The notes beneath the pieces were generated by a model that worked only from the letters and a program-made list of their open reading frames with translations, ran no database searches and had not been told where the DNA came from. Source: Hyphomonadaceae bacterium (GTDB lineage: Bacteria > Pseudomonadota > Alphaproteobacteria > Caulobacterales > Aquidulcibacteraceae). From it: 64,000 nt of DNA. The position numbers and the translations under genes are program-made. The DNA lies in contig JAHDXR010000003.1 of the NCBI GenBank assembly GCA_023384105.1, positions 62,001 to 126,000 on the forward strand, written 5' to 3'. This document shows, in pieces, positions 16,671 through 25,718 of this stretch. Numbering within the stretch: the first letter of the stretch is position 1; the number at the start of each line of letters is the position of its first letter.

Positions 16671-18431
16671 TTAGCGCTCAAGCCCGAGCCCACGGCCGAG
16701 CAGTTTGGTCATCTCGAGCTGCTGCGTCTTGGCGAGGTCGAGCGCCACACTGTCGCCGGGCCCAATCCCCATGCCGGGCTGCATCGGCGCCAGCGCCAGG
16801 TCGCGGCCACGCTCCAGGATCGCGGTCTTGCCGGCGAACAATTCCTTGGTGTCGCGCACCCGCCAGGGCTCTTCGCCGCCGATCCTCGTTGACTCGCTCC
16901 AGTCATGCTCATGGCCTGCGCCTGGCGTCACATCGCAGAAGAGTCCGGGCCGCTCTTTGGCCGCTTCGCGTGCCTCGCGCGACAGCTCTGCTTGTTTCAG
17001 TTCGTCGAGCGCGCCATCGCGGAAATGGAAGCGTCCGTCGTTGGTACGCGAGCCCAGCCGATTGCTTTCCAGAACGCGGGCGCGTTCGTCGAGCGCGGCG
17101 CGCACTTCAGGCGAGCCCGGCAGATGCGGCAGCTCACCACGCGCAACCCGCTCCAACTCGCGGTCCAGTTCGGTCTGCGCGCGCGCATGCACCTGGTCCT
17201 CCGGCGCATGAAAGGAGAGCCGCTCAATGCTCCCGCGCCTACCTTCCGGCGTCAGCGCCACCAGCGACCCGCGCTGCAAATCGGCGATCGCCTCCATAGA
17301 GGTGTTGAGCACCAGGCGCCCCTTGTCGGGCGTCTCCACCACCAGGACGCCGCGATCGGGCGTCTCGCCGCGCGGGCCCAGCTCGCGCACCACGCCGGCG
17401 AGCCGGCCCATGCGCTTTTCATAGAGCCGCGCCCACGCCAACTCGCGCCGAACGTCGATCGCGCGCATGGCCTGGAGCCGCTCAGTCCAATCCCGCTCGA
17501 ACCGGATGACGTTGCGCCGGGTCTCCTCAGCCAAGCCGATCCGCGCCAATTCCCGCGCACGGGCCTTCATCGCGTCGGCAAAGGCGGGATCGCGTCCCTT
17601 GCCCAGGCGCTGCACCAAGATCTCCGAGCGTTTGCCGAGTTCGTGTTCGATCGCCTGGTCGAGCCGGTTGTAGCCCCGCCCATGCGCCTCGCGGTCAAGC
17701 CGGAGCCGCTCGTCCTCGCGCCCGCGCGCGCCGATCCGGTCGGTCGCCACGTCGCGGGCGGCTTCCCTGAGGCCGTGGCTCACATAGTCGCGCGGCAGGA
17801 TGAGCTCCGCCCCATCGCGGCGAACGCCGCGGACGATCACATGGGTATGCGGGTTGTCGGTGTTGTGGTGGTCGATGGCGAGCCAATCGAACTTCACGCC
17901 GAGGTCGCGCTCTATCCGCGCCATCGTCTCGCGCGTGAACTCTTTCAGCTGCCCGTCCTCGGCCACTAGGCGCGCGCCGCTCTCCGGCGCCAGCGTAATG
18001 CGGAAATGGCGCTTGTCGTGCTCGGCCCACTCCTGCAGGCGATCCTGCGCGTCACGCACCTCGTCCTCTCTCGCGTCATAGAAGCGGCCTTTCTCGCCCT
18101 CGCGCTCCGCCCCGTCGCGTTGCAAGTAAGACGCGTGCGCGGCCAGATTGCCGCCGCCAGCGCTGCCGCCGCGCGCGAAATGCGAGCGGAAACTTACCTT
18201 CGCCACCACGCGCTGGCGTCCATCAACGGCGAACGGCCGTGAGCCGCGTCCCGCGCCGCCGAGCCGCCCCACCTTCTTTCCGGCTAACACCGCGCCGAGC
18301 TGCTTGCCGAACGAGAGGCGCGCGGTGCCTCCGCCGCCGCCTTTCCTCGCGCGCAGAATCCGCCCGCGCAGCAAGTCCTCTGTCGGCTCGCGGAGCACGC
18401 TCTTCGCATTGAACGGCGTCTTCTCGAACAT
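16671..18431 (-). CDS. relaxase/mobilisation nuclease (VirD2-like, DUF3363 type)
   Basis: The product has 586 residues from the ATG at 18431. The frame extends to a TTG at 18497. It is a HUH relaxase that would nick DNA at oriT: the tyrosine region is HASYLQRDGA, and the histidine motif HHNTDNPHTHVIVRG lies near residues 186-200. A basic, mostly helical DUF3363 region follows. It is divergent from the TraG-like gene across an AT-rich gap that may hold oriT. The reading frame is complete. Confidence 0.88.
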   Translation of the reverse strand: MFEKTPFNAKSVLREPTEDLLRGRILRARKGGGGGTARLSFGKQLGAVLAGKKVGRLGGAGRGSRPFAVDGRQRVVAKVSFRSHFARGGSAGGGNLAAHASYLQRDGAEREGEKGRFYDAREDEVRDAQDRLQEWAEHDKRHFRITLAPESGARLVAEDGQLKEFTRETMARIERDLGVKFDWLAIDHHNTDNPHTHVIVRGVRRDGAELILPRDYVSHGLREAARDVATDRIGARGREDERLRLDREAHGRGYNRLDQAIEHELGKRSEILVQRLGKGRDPAFADAMKARARELARIGLAEETRRNVIRFERDWTERLQAMRAIDVRRELAWARLYEKRMGRLAGVVRELGPRGETPDRGVLVVETPDKGRLVLNTSMEAIADLQRGSLVALTPEGRRGSIERLSFHAPEDQVHARAQTELDRELERVARGELPHLPGSPEVRAALDERARVLESNRLGSRTNDGRFHFRDGALDELKQAELSREAREAAKERPGLFCDVTPGAGHEHDWSESTRIGGEEPWRVRDTKELFAGKTAILERGRDLALAPMQPGMGIGPGDSVALDLAKTQQLEMTKLLGRGLGLER

Positions 18432-18504
18432 CGGCTTTGTGCCTGGCTTCGCGGGTCTCGGGGGGCCCGGCGGCAGAGTTGCTTGGCCGCGCCTCAACTT
18501 GCCA

Positions 18505-18700
18505 AAACTCTAGCAAAACCAAGCGCTCAAATCAAATAAAACTCTCTCTTTATCTTGCTTTAAGCTTCCAGTTCTGCGAACATTGTAATATAAACAAGTA
18601 TAGATGAAGCAATGCAACACATGACGACTTATGACCATGAGGCGGGTGGGCGAGGCGCTCGCATGGCCGGGGGCCAACGCGCTGGGCGCGGGACATTGCG
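18505..18700. other. AT-rich divergent region, candidate oriT and promoters
   Basis: The gap between the relaxase and TraG-like genes is much richer in A and T (18525-18625) than any flanking DNA. Origins of transfer commonly lie beside relaxase genes in such regions. I cannot identify a nic site with certainty. Confidence 0.35.
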
Positions 18701-18709
18701 GGCCAGCCG

Positions 18710-20602
18710 ATGATCTCGTGGGGCCGAACCCTGCTGACGACAACGTTGGCGCTTCTGCTGATGCTGGCCGTCGCAACGCAGCTCGTCGCGTGGGTGTTCG
18801 ACCAGCATGCGGCGCTGGGCGAAGCGGTCGCGGTCGTGGCCGGCGTGAAACTCTACGCGCCGTGGCAGGTGCTGATCTGGGCGCTGCAGTGGTTTGCCCA
18901 TGACGCATGGATGGCGTTGCTGCATGTCGGCCTGATCGGCATGACGCTGTTGGCCGCGTTTGGCTTGGCCGGACTGCTCGGCGCGATCGAACCGCCATCG
19001 TTTGCGTTGCACCTGCGGCTCTGGCGTCCCGGCTTCGAGCGCTGGGGCAGATTGGGTCAACGCGGGCTATTGCGGGGCGACGGCTTGGCGCTTGGCGCCG
19101 TGCGTCGTCACGCCTTGGCGCCCGCGCAGATTCTCCGTGTTGAGGCGGGACACGCGCTGCTGCTTGGCGCGCCGGTTCACACCGACGATGGGCTGATCGC
19201 CGCGATCGCGAGCTGGCGCGGCGCACTGGTGCTGATCGAAGCGCGCGATCTGTCCTCGCGTCTGCCGCGTCAGGACGCGCTGCGCTTCGCGCCGGGGTGC
19301 GCCAACGCCATCGCCATCAATCCGCTCCTCGCCGTGCGCGGCGGCGCCCATGCGTGGAGCGATGCGTTAAGCTTGGCGCGGAGCTTCCTGCGCACGGAAG
19401 ACGGCATGCTGGTCGCGAGCCTGGCCGCGCTGGTGCTGGACGCGCTGGCCCATGCGCCGCCGGCGGCGCGCTCGTTCTCCGGCATGCGCCAGGCGCTCGC
19501 GGATCCGCAGCGCCGCCTGGCGGAGTTCTGCGCGCGCTGGGCCGATGGCGCGCGCTTCGATCTCGGGCCTGCGACGGGCGAGTTGGCGCGCATCGCGCGC
19601 TACTGGCGGCGCGACGGCGAAGCCGCGCTCCGCGCTATGCGCGACATCGACATCCGCTTGCGGCTCTTCGCCGACGGCGATCATGCGCTCGCCACGGAAA
19701 GTCATAAGCTTCGCTTCGCCGACCTGGTGTCGGGAGATGGACCATCCTCCCTCGTCATTCAGATGCCGCCCGGGCGGGAAAGATCGACGGCGCCGCTGGT
19801 TTCGGCGCTGTTGGCGCAGCTTGTTTCGGCTTGCGCAGCGGCGACTGACCTCGACCATCTCGGCCGCCGTAAGCAACGTGAGCTGTTGGTCGTCATTGAA
19901 GCCAATGCGCTCGCGGCGCTCGTGGCCGATCCGGGTCCAACGGAGTTGGCGAACGCGGCGGGACGAAAAGCGGCGCCGCCGCTATTCGATGGGCCAATGT
20001 GCGGCGCTTGCGAGCGCGGCGTTCGCGTCCTGCTGCAAGCCGCCTGCGCGAGCGACGCTGGCGCGCTGATTGGCGCCGATGCCGAGCTCCTCGTGGCGGA
20101 CTTGCGGGACGCTTTCGGCGCCATCGCTGCGATCGGACCTCAGACGGAGTTGAGCGCTGAGATGGCGAGCACCCTTGCTGGACAGGTGTGTGTCTGGCGC
20201 CGTTGGACGCGCCAAGCTGGCCCAGTCTCGCGCTGGCTTCTGCCGCATTGGGAGCGCACCGACGCCTGGGTGGTCGCGCCCGAAGCGTTGCAGCGTGCTG
20301 AGGCGGGAGAAGCACTGTTGTTGCTCGCGGGCTTGAAGCCGATACGCGGCAGATCACTGGTGAGCGATCGGACGATAGCGGCCTTCGTCGACGCCGCGTC
20401 CATCGCCCGCGCGCCGCATGACTGGGAGGCGCCGCCCTTGCCGTCGGCGGCGGTCAGCGCCTCCGCCACGCTGTCGCCGCCCGACAAAGAGAATGCCGAG
20501 AGTAATCCGCAAGCGCCCATCACCGGCTCGAAGCTGCGCCGCGCCCTGGCGCGCCGCGCGGCGCCGGCGCTGAAGCCCGATCGTGGGGAAAGACTGTTAT
20601 GA
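18710..20602 (+). CDS. TraG/VirD4-like coupling protein homologue with degenerate ATPase motifs
   Basis: The product has 630 residues. The N-terminus has three hydrophobic segments (about 5-30, 48-65 and 70-92) around VKLYAPWQVLIWALQ, as in TraG proteins of alphaproteobacterial elements. Positions matching conserved TraG blocks are visible (INPLLAVRGG, LVIQMPPGRERSTAPLVSALL, LLLLAGLKPIRGR). The Walker A site, normally GPTRSGKG-like, reads GAPVHTDDG (153-161). The Walker B site, normally LLxLDEF, reads LLVVIEANAL near 390. The frame is otherwise uninterrupted, so it is either a pseudo-ATPase or a gene drifting without selection. It overlaps the next gene by 4 bp. Confidence 0.7.
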   Translation: MISWGRTLLTTTLALLLMLAVATQLVAWVFDQHAALGEAVAVVAGVKLYAPWQVLIWALQWFAHDAWMALLHVGLIGMTLLAAFGLAGLLGAIEPPSFALHLRLWRPGFERWGRLGQRGLLRGDGLALGAVRRHALAPAQILRVEAGHALLLGAPVHTDDGLIAAIASWRGALVLIEARDLSSRLPRQDALRFAPGCANAIAINPLLAVRGGAHAWSDALSLARSFLRTEDGMLVASLAALVLDALAHAPPAARSFSGMRQALADPQRRLAEFCARWADGARFDLGPATGELARIARYWRRDGEAALRAMRDIDIRLRLFADGDHALATESHKLRFADLVSGDGPSSLVIQMPPGRERSTAPLVSALLAQLVSACAAATDLDHLGRRKQRELLVVIEANALAALVADPGPTELANAAGRKAAPPLFDGPMCGACERGVRVLLQAACASDAGALIGADAELLVADLRDAFGAIAAIGPQTELSAEMASTLAGQVCVWRRWTRQAGPVSRWLLPHWERTDAWVVAPEALQRAEAGEALLLLAGLKPIRGRSLVSDRTIAAFVDAASIARAPHDWEAPPLPSAAVSASATLSPPDKENAESNPQAPITGSKLRRALARRAAPALKPDRGERLL

Positions 20603-20961
20603 CCTCCAAACGCCAGCTCACCTTGCATCTGGATGCCGATGTCGCCGAGGCGATCGAAGCCGAAGGCAAGCGGCGCGGGCTTACGCTCTCGCGCGCCGCC
20701 AATGACGCGATGCGGCGCGTATTGCTGGATGAGACCGGCGAAACGCTCGCCGCGTCGATCCGCGCGCGTCTCGACCGGCTCGACAAGCGCGATCACGCCC
20801 ACGCCCGTGAACTGGCGCTGATCAAGGAGACGCTGCTTCTGTTCGTCAGGGTGTGGTTCGAATATGCCGGTCCGCTCGACGACAGCGATCCAGACGCCGG
20901 TGCGGATGCGGAAGTGCGATTTCAGGGGTTCCTGGAAATGTTGGCTGAGCACGTGCAGTGA
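20599..20961 (+). CDS. CopG-like ribbon-helix-helix protein of the conjugation cluster
   Basis: The product has 120 residues. Its start overlaps the TraG-like stop (ATGA). RQLTLHLDADVAEAIEAEGK and LTLSRAANDAMRRVLLDE form a ribbon-helix-helix-like start, followed by a charged helix and an acidic tail. In complete elements of this type the gene sits between traG and trbB. Here trbB and all later trb genes are missing, which suggests that the transfer cluster was lost at about 20,960. Confidence 0.7.
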   Translation: MTSKRQLTLHLDADVAEAIEAEGKRRGLTLSRAANDAMRRVLLDETGETLAASIRARLDRLDKRDHAHARELALIKETLLLFVRVWFEYAGPLDDSDPDAGADAEVRFQGFLEMLAEHVQ

Positions 20962-21124
20962 GTGCTTAGCTCAGCCTGCAGCGTCGTCCACACGACCAAC
21001 ACGCGCGGCAGTTGGAAAGGCGACCCGCAGAAGGGGATCACGGAAGCGAGGTCGGCTTCCTTCCTCCAGCGACCAGACGCCCCGACTTTCCCGAGCATAG
21101 AGCTAGCGACCCTGAACCGCTCCG

Positions 21125-21541
21125 GTGTTTGCCGGAGGCATGCGGGTACTCATGGCCGCCTCCTCCGGAATGTCAGAGGCTGACATCGCGCGAGTCGATA
21201 AGCGGGCGCGCGCGGCGCTGCTTGGCGATTTGATCAACTTCCCTGTACTGCAGCTGCCCAATGCGTATGGACCGCCCGATCTTGGCGACGACTTTCGCGA
21301 GCCGCCCCACAGTCGTCGCCCGACGCCGGTGCTCTCCGAAACGCTCATCGGGCGGACGTTTCCTGAGAATCATCTCGCCGCAGTGCGCGGCTTGCGTAAT
21401 GTTACACTGATCACGGTGGAGAATGGTAGCCACAACCTATTCGAGGCCGACCCCGCATACAGCAGATCTTACTCGCCTTTTATGCGTGGCGAGCCCGTCG
21501 CGACGCAAACTGTGACGTTGGCGCCGCCTCGATTTCGCTGA
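21125..21541 (+). pseudogene. alpha/beta hydrolase, C-terminal fragment
   Basis: The open frame reads ALLGDLINFP, then PDLGDDFREP, PVLSETLIGRTFPENHL and a histidine region TLITVENGSHNLFEAD. This corresponds to the last third of secreted tricorn-type or proline-iminopeptidase-like alpha/beta hydrolases (DLGDxFR, SGTLDGRTPP, ENAGHD). The nucleophile domain and signal peptide are absent upstream. The usual SGTLDGRTPP reads SETLIGRTFP, another sign of decay. Confidence 0.6.
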
Positions 21542-21652
21542 GCATTCGCTTGACATGCCGCGGCCTCGTCGGGAGCCCGCCAGACCACGAGCCATCTTGC
21601 GTCGCCGATACCGATGGTGCAGTGAACTGCCAACCGGCGGTGCCCTCTTCGA

Positions 21653-23494
21653 ATGTGCAATCCATTGCGTGCGGTCCAGCGCCTCCTGCTCGATGGGCGC
21701 CCGTTCGTTCTGTTTGACGACGCACGCTCGACGAGAGGCGCAGCGAGGCTTTTCTCCGCCCCGGTTGAGACCTTCGTCGCTCACTCAATGCACGAGGTGG
21801 CGCCCGCTCTGGAGGGCATTCGTGGCGGACCGAGACGAGGACTGCACGCTGCGGGCTGGCTCGGCTACGAGGCCGGGTTGGCGCTCGAACCGCGCCTGAT
21901 GCGAACGTGCAGGAGCGCCGCACGCATTCAAGACGCGCCGCTGCTGTGGTTCGCTCTGTTCGAACAGATCGTCGACTTAAGCGGAGAGGAATTGACCGCG
22001 GCGCTGCCCGATCCCGAAGCCGCCTGGCTGTCGCCGCCGCGCCCGCGAATCACCCGAAGCCAATACGCCGATGCGTTCAGACGCATCAAGGAATACATCG
22101 AGGCGGGCGACGTCTATCAGGTCAATCTGAGTTATCGGTCAGACCTCACGCTCGTGGGCCACCCGCTTTCGGCCTATGCGCAGATGCGGCGCGGTGGAGG
22201 AGGTGAGTGGAGCGCTCTGGTCCATGACGGCGAGAGATATCTGCTTTCGACCTCACCCGAACTCTTCTTCCGGCTGTCGGACAGCGTAATCGAAACAAAG
22301 CCGATGAAAGGGACGACTAAGCGTCGCGAGAACCCGACCGAAGATGCTCTCGCTATGGAGAGCTTGCGCTGCGACCCAAAGGAGCGCGCTGAAAACGTGA
22401 TGATTGTTGACCTCTTGCGCAACGACATATCCCGCATCGCCAAGCGCGGCTCGGTACACGTCCCGGCGTTGTTCGAGGTCGAAACCTACCCGACATTGCA
22501 CGCCCTCACATCAACGGTGCGCGCAGAGGTCAGCGAAGACTGTGACGCTGTCGATGTCCTACGCACCCTCTTCCCTTGCGGGTCGGTCACGGGCGCGCCG
22601 AAGATCCGCGCGATGGAGATCATCGATGAGCTGGAGGCGAATGAGCGAGGCGCTTATTGCGGCGCTATCGGATGGATCTCGCCGGACGGCGCGGCAGCGT
22701 TCAACGTCGCCATCAGAACGATGGCCATTTTGGACGGGGCCGCTGAATTAGGCCTGGGCTCTGGGGTGGTGTTTGATTCCACATTGGACGGCGAATGGCG
22801 GGAGTGCGCCCTGAAAGGAGCGTTCGTCACCGCCGCTGCGCCTGTGTTCCGGATCTTCGAGACCATGCGTTACGAGCCTGAGGAAGGGCTGCGCCATCTC
22901 GACCTGCATCTCGCGCGGATGCGCCTGTCAGCGTGCACCTTCGCATTCGAATTTAACGAACTGGCCGTGCGCGACCGCCTGGCGAACGCCGTGGAGGGGG
23001 CGGGAGCCCCTTTGGTTGTGCGCCTGTTGCTTGATGCCACCGGCGAAATCTCGATTGAAATGAGACCGCCGCCAAGTCCATCGCGCAACGAACTTTCTGT
23101 CGCTATCGCCGCCTTACCAGTGTCCAGTGACGATTTCCGATTGCGCCACAAGACGACGCTGCGCAGTTTCCTCGACATGGCCCGCCACGCCTCCGGCGCG
23201 GACGAAGTTGTTTTTGTCGATGCGGCCGGCTTCATCACCGAAGGTAGCTTCACCAACGTGTTCATCGAACGAGACGGCCAGCTGCTGACGCCGCCAGCAA
23301 GTCGCGGCTTGCTGCCAGGGGTGCTGCGCGCCTCGCTGCTGAGGGCCGGTCGCGCGCGCGAAGCAGAGCTGCGTGTCGAGGATCTCGGCGGCCCCTTTCA
23401 TCTCGGCAACGCGGTACGAGGCCTCCTGCCAGCGCAATTGACAGATCACGCCCGCCAGCATCCAGCAAGCGCGGGCCGTTTGTCTTCAGTATAG
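21653..23494 (+). CDS. pabBC: aminodeoxychorismate synthase component I / 4-amino-4-deoxychorismate lyase fusion
   Basis: The product has 613 residues in two domains. Residues 1 to about 400 are PabB: YIEAGDVYQVNLSY, TSPELFFRL, the PMKGTTKRR motif, IVDLLRNDISR and FPCGSVTGAPKIRAMEII. From about 405 a class IV aminotransferase-fold lyase follows (RIFETMRYEP, HKTTLRSFLD with the PLP lysine, FITEGSFTNVFIE, TPPASRGLLPGVLR). With a PabA glutaminase it would make 4-aminobenzoate for folate. Such fusions are common in alphaproteobacteria. No pabA is nearby. Its presence inside the element is unusual. Confidence 0.9.
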   Translation: MCNPLRAVQRLLLDGRPFVLFDDARSTRGAARLFSAPVETFVAHSMHEVAPALEGIRGGPRRGLHAAGWLGYEAGLALEPRLMRTCRSAARIQDAPLLWFALFEQIVDLSGEELTAALPDPEAAWLSPPRPRITRSQYADAFRRIKEYIEAGDVYQVNLSYRSDLTLVGHPLSAYAQMRRGGGGEWSALVHDGERYLLSTSPELFFRLSDSVIETKPMKGTTKRRENPTEDALAMESLRCDPKERAENVMIVDLLRNDISRIAKRGSVHVPALFEVETYPTLHALTSTVRAEVSEDCDAVDVLRTLFPCGSVTGAPKIRAMEIIDELEANERGAYCGAIGWISPDGAAAFNVAIRTMAILDGAAELGLGSGVVFDSTLDGEWRECALKGAFVTAAAPVFRIFETMRYEPEEGLRHLDLHLARMRLSACTFAFEFNELAVRDRLANAVEGAGAPLVVRLLLDATGEISIEMRPPPSPSRNELSVAIAALPVSSDDFRLRHKTTLRSFLDMARHASGADEVVFVDAAGFITEGSFTNVFIERDGQLLTPPASRGLLPGVLRASLLRAGRAREAELRVEDLGGPFHLGNAVRGLLPAQLTDHARQHPASAGRLSSV

Positions 23495-23740
23495 AGAGCG
23501 AAGAACGCTTCATTTGCGCCACGGATCGAGGCGCACGACTACGCCGTAGGAAACAGGCCCCTTGAGCCAGAGCCGCAGTCCCTGAGTCCACCCGTGGACG
23601 GCTTGGAGTCGCGCCAGGCACTTTGCGGCGATGAGCTGAAGATGACGGAATGCGCCCTTGAAGTCGAGCATGCGCGCAGGTTTTCAATGATGAACGCGAT
23701 TGTAGCACTGGCGCGACTATCAAAGCGGATCCTTGTCGGT

Positions 23741-25306
23741 TCAATTCACCATCCGATCCTTGCCGCTCCAGTATTCCTGTCGCAGGCTCGCCTTGAGCAC
23801 CTTGCCCAGCGAGTTTTTCGGCAGCGCATCGACGAAGTCGACCGACTTGGGCGCTTTGTACGCCGCGATTTGCGCCTTCGCGTGAGCGATGATTTCCTCA
23901 GCTGAGGCTGCGCATCCAGGCTTCAGCACAACGATGGCCTTCACCGCCTCTCCCCAGGTTTCGTCCGGCACGCCGATCACCGCTGCGTCCGCGATCGCGG
24001 GATGGCTCGCGAGTGCATTTTCTACTTCGACCGAATAGACGTTTTCGCCGCCGCTGACGATCATGTCCTTGAGGCGGTCCTGGATGTAGACGTACCCGTC
24101 CCGATCCATGAAGCCCACGTCGCCGGTGTGCATCCAGCCACCGCGCAGCGCAGCGCACGTCTCGGCGTCGCGCCGCCAATAGCCGAGCATGTTCGATGGC
24201 GACTTGATGCAAATCTCGCCGGGTTGGCCGGGCGGCCGCGCCTTGCCATTGGGATCGACAATGCGCAGGCGCACCCTCGGCAGCGCCTTGCCGGCCGAGC
24301 GTAGGCGCTCGCCGCCGCCGCGATGATCGGCGGGCGGCAGGAAGGTCGCCTGGGCGCCTGTTTCCGTCATGCCGTAGGTCTGCAGAAAACCGCAGCCGAA
24401 CGTCGCCATGGCGTCCGAAAGCAGGGGCGCCGGCATCGGCGAGGCGCCGTACCAGACGATCTTCAGCGAGGAGAAATCGACCGGCCTGCGCTTGGCGGCC
24501 TCCAGCACCAGGCGGATCGCCGTCGGGGCAAGGAAGAGCCTAGTGACGTGGCGCCTGGCGATCTCATCCAAGACGCCGTCCGGCGAAAACTCGGCCATAA
24601 CCACGGTCTGCGCGCCCGGCAGCAGACTCATGACGCCCCAGCGCAGCCCGGCGATGTGAAAGCACGGCATGGTCAGCAGGCTGACATCGTCCGCGCTCCA
24701 ATCGTTCCAGGCCATCTCGCCATCGCGCTCCTTGCCCGTCGTCAGCAGAGCTCCGGCTGACAGCACAACGCCCTTCGGCATCCCCGTTGCGCCGCTGGTG
24801 TAGATCTGAATCGCCGGATCGTTGGGCGCGCTCGACCGCTTGGGATCGTCGCCGGCATGGCGATTGCGCCAATCGGCATAGGATTCCCAGCCGGCCCGCG
24901 CGCCGTCGATAGCGATGATTTTGCGCAGCCGCGGCGCGGTAATTGTGCTGGCGGCGTCGAAAAAACGCGGTCCAACGAATAAGAGTTCGGTGTCGGCGTC
25001 GGCGATGACCTGCTGCATCTCCGCTGGCGACAGCCGCCAATTGACCGGGCAGAACACCGCTTTCGCCTTGGCGCAGGCGAACAGCATTTCGTGGGTGCGC
25101 TCCGAATTGAGGTCCAGCCAGGCCACGCGCGCGCCGGGCTTTATCTTCTCAGCCAGCAGCGCTCGCGCCGCTGCTGAGCTCTGCCGATCCAGCTGGCCAT
25201 AAGTGACGTTCCGCTCGCCGCAGGTCAGCGCGATTTCGTCCGGGCGGACGCGCGCGTGAAAGCGCGGGATGTCCGCCAGTGTCTTCAGTGCCGACCATGT
25301 TCCCAT
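23741..25306 (-). CDS. AMP-forming acyl-CoA ligase
   Basis: The product has 521 residues from the ATG at 25306, which has GGGAGGCG upstream. Motifs of the ANL superfamily are complete: YTSGATGMPKGVVLS (P-loop), YGMTETGA (A5), GWMHTGDVGFMD (A7), DRLKDMIVSGGENVYSVEVE (A8 hinge) and the C-terminal catalytic lysine region PKNSLGKVLK. It would activate a carboxylic acid to its CoA thioester at the cost of ATP. It is the last gene of the eleven-gene operon. The substrate class cannot be read from sequence. Confidence 0.9.
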   Translation of the reverse strand: MGTWSALKTLADIPRFHARVRPDEIALTCGERNVTYGQLDRQSSAAARALLAEKIKPGARVAWLDLNSERTHEMLFACAKAKAVFCPVNWRLSPAEMQQVIADADTELLFVGPRFFDAASTITAPRLRKIIAIDGARAGWESYADWRNRHAGDDPKRSSAPNDPAIQIYTSGATGMPKGVVLSAGALLTTGKERDGEMAWNDWSADDVSLLTMPCFHIAGLRWGVMSLLPGAQTVVMAEFSPDGVLDEIARRHVTRLFLAPTAIRLVLEAAKRRPVDFSSLKIVWYGASPMPAPLLSDAMATFGCGFLQTYGMTETGAQATFLPPADHRGGGERLRSAGKALPRVRLRIVDPNGKARPPGQPGEICIKSPSNMLGYWRRDAETCAALRGGWMHTGDVGFMDRDGYVYIQDRLKDMIVSGGENVYSVEVENALASHPAIADAAVIGVPDETWGEAVKAIVVLKPGCAASAEEIIAHAKAQIAAYKAPKSVDFVDALPKNSLGKVLKASLRQEYWSGKDRMVN

Positions 25307-25334
25307 GTCGCGCGCCTCCCGCCCAAACTGCAGG

Positions 25335-25706
25335 CTAACCGGCAACGGCCCGCGTGTAGGTCGCCATGTCGAAATAGTCGCGCCACACGGCGATCTTGCC
25401 GCCGCGCATCTCGAATACGCCGCAACAGGGCAGATCGACCGGCTTGCCAGCGACCACGGTGCGGTCGAGACGCTCGGCGATGACGACATCGCCGCGCCCA
25501 ATCAAGTTGAGGATTTTCCAGTCGGTGCGCTCCCAACCCGAAAGGAAAGCGCCGATGAAACGGTGCAGCTTTTCGCGCCCGGCGACCGGCTGCGCCGGCA
25601 TATTATGGTAGACGCCGTCCTCGGTGAAATACTCGACCAGCTTATCGGCATCGAGGCTCGACCAATCGGCGATGAACTGGCGCACGATGCTTTCATTGTC
25701 GTCCAT
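25335..25706 (-). CDS. SnoaL/limonene-1,2-epoxide hydrolase-like protein
   Basis: The product has 123 residues in the NTF2-like fold. Residues in AERLDRTV (Arg-x-Asp) and KIAVWRDYFD match the positions of the Arg-Asp-Asp catalytic set of limonene-1,2-epoxide hydrolase, and the N-terminal VRQFIADWSSLDADKLVEYF is typical of that branch. It may open an epoxide or hydrate a cyclic intermediate. It lies 12 bp after the alcohol dehydrogenase gene and 28 bp before the CoA ligase in the operon. Confidence 0.75.
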   Translation of the reverse strand: MDDNESIVRQFIADWSSLDADKLVEYFTEDGVYHNMPAQPVAGREKLHRFIGAFLSGWERTDWKILNLIGRGDVVIAERLDRTVVAGKPVDLPCCGVFEMRGGKIAVWRDYFDMATYTRAVAG

Positions 25707-25718
25707 AGCGGCCTCCTC

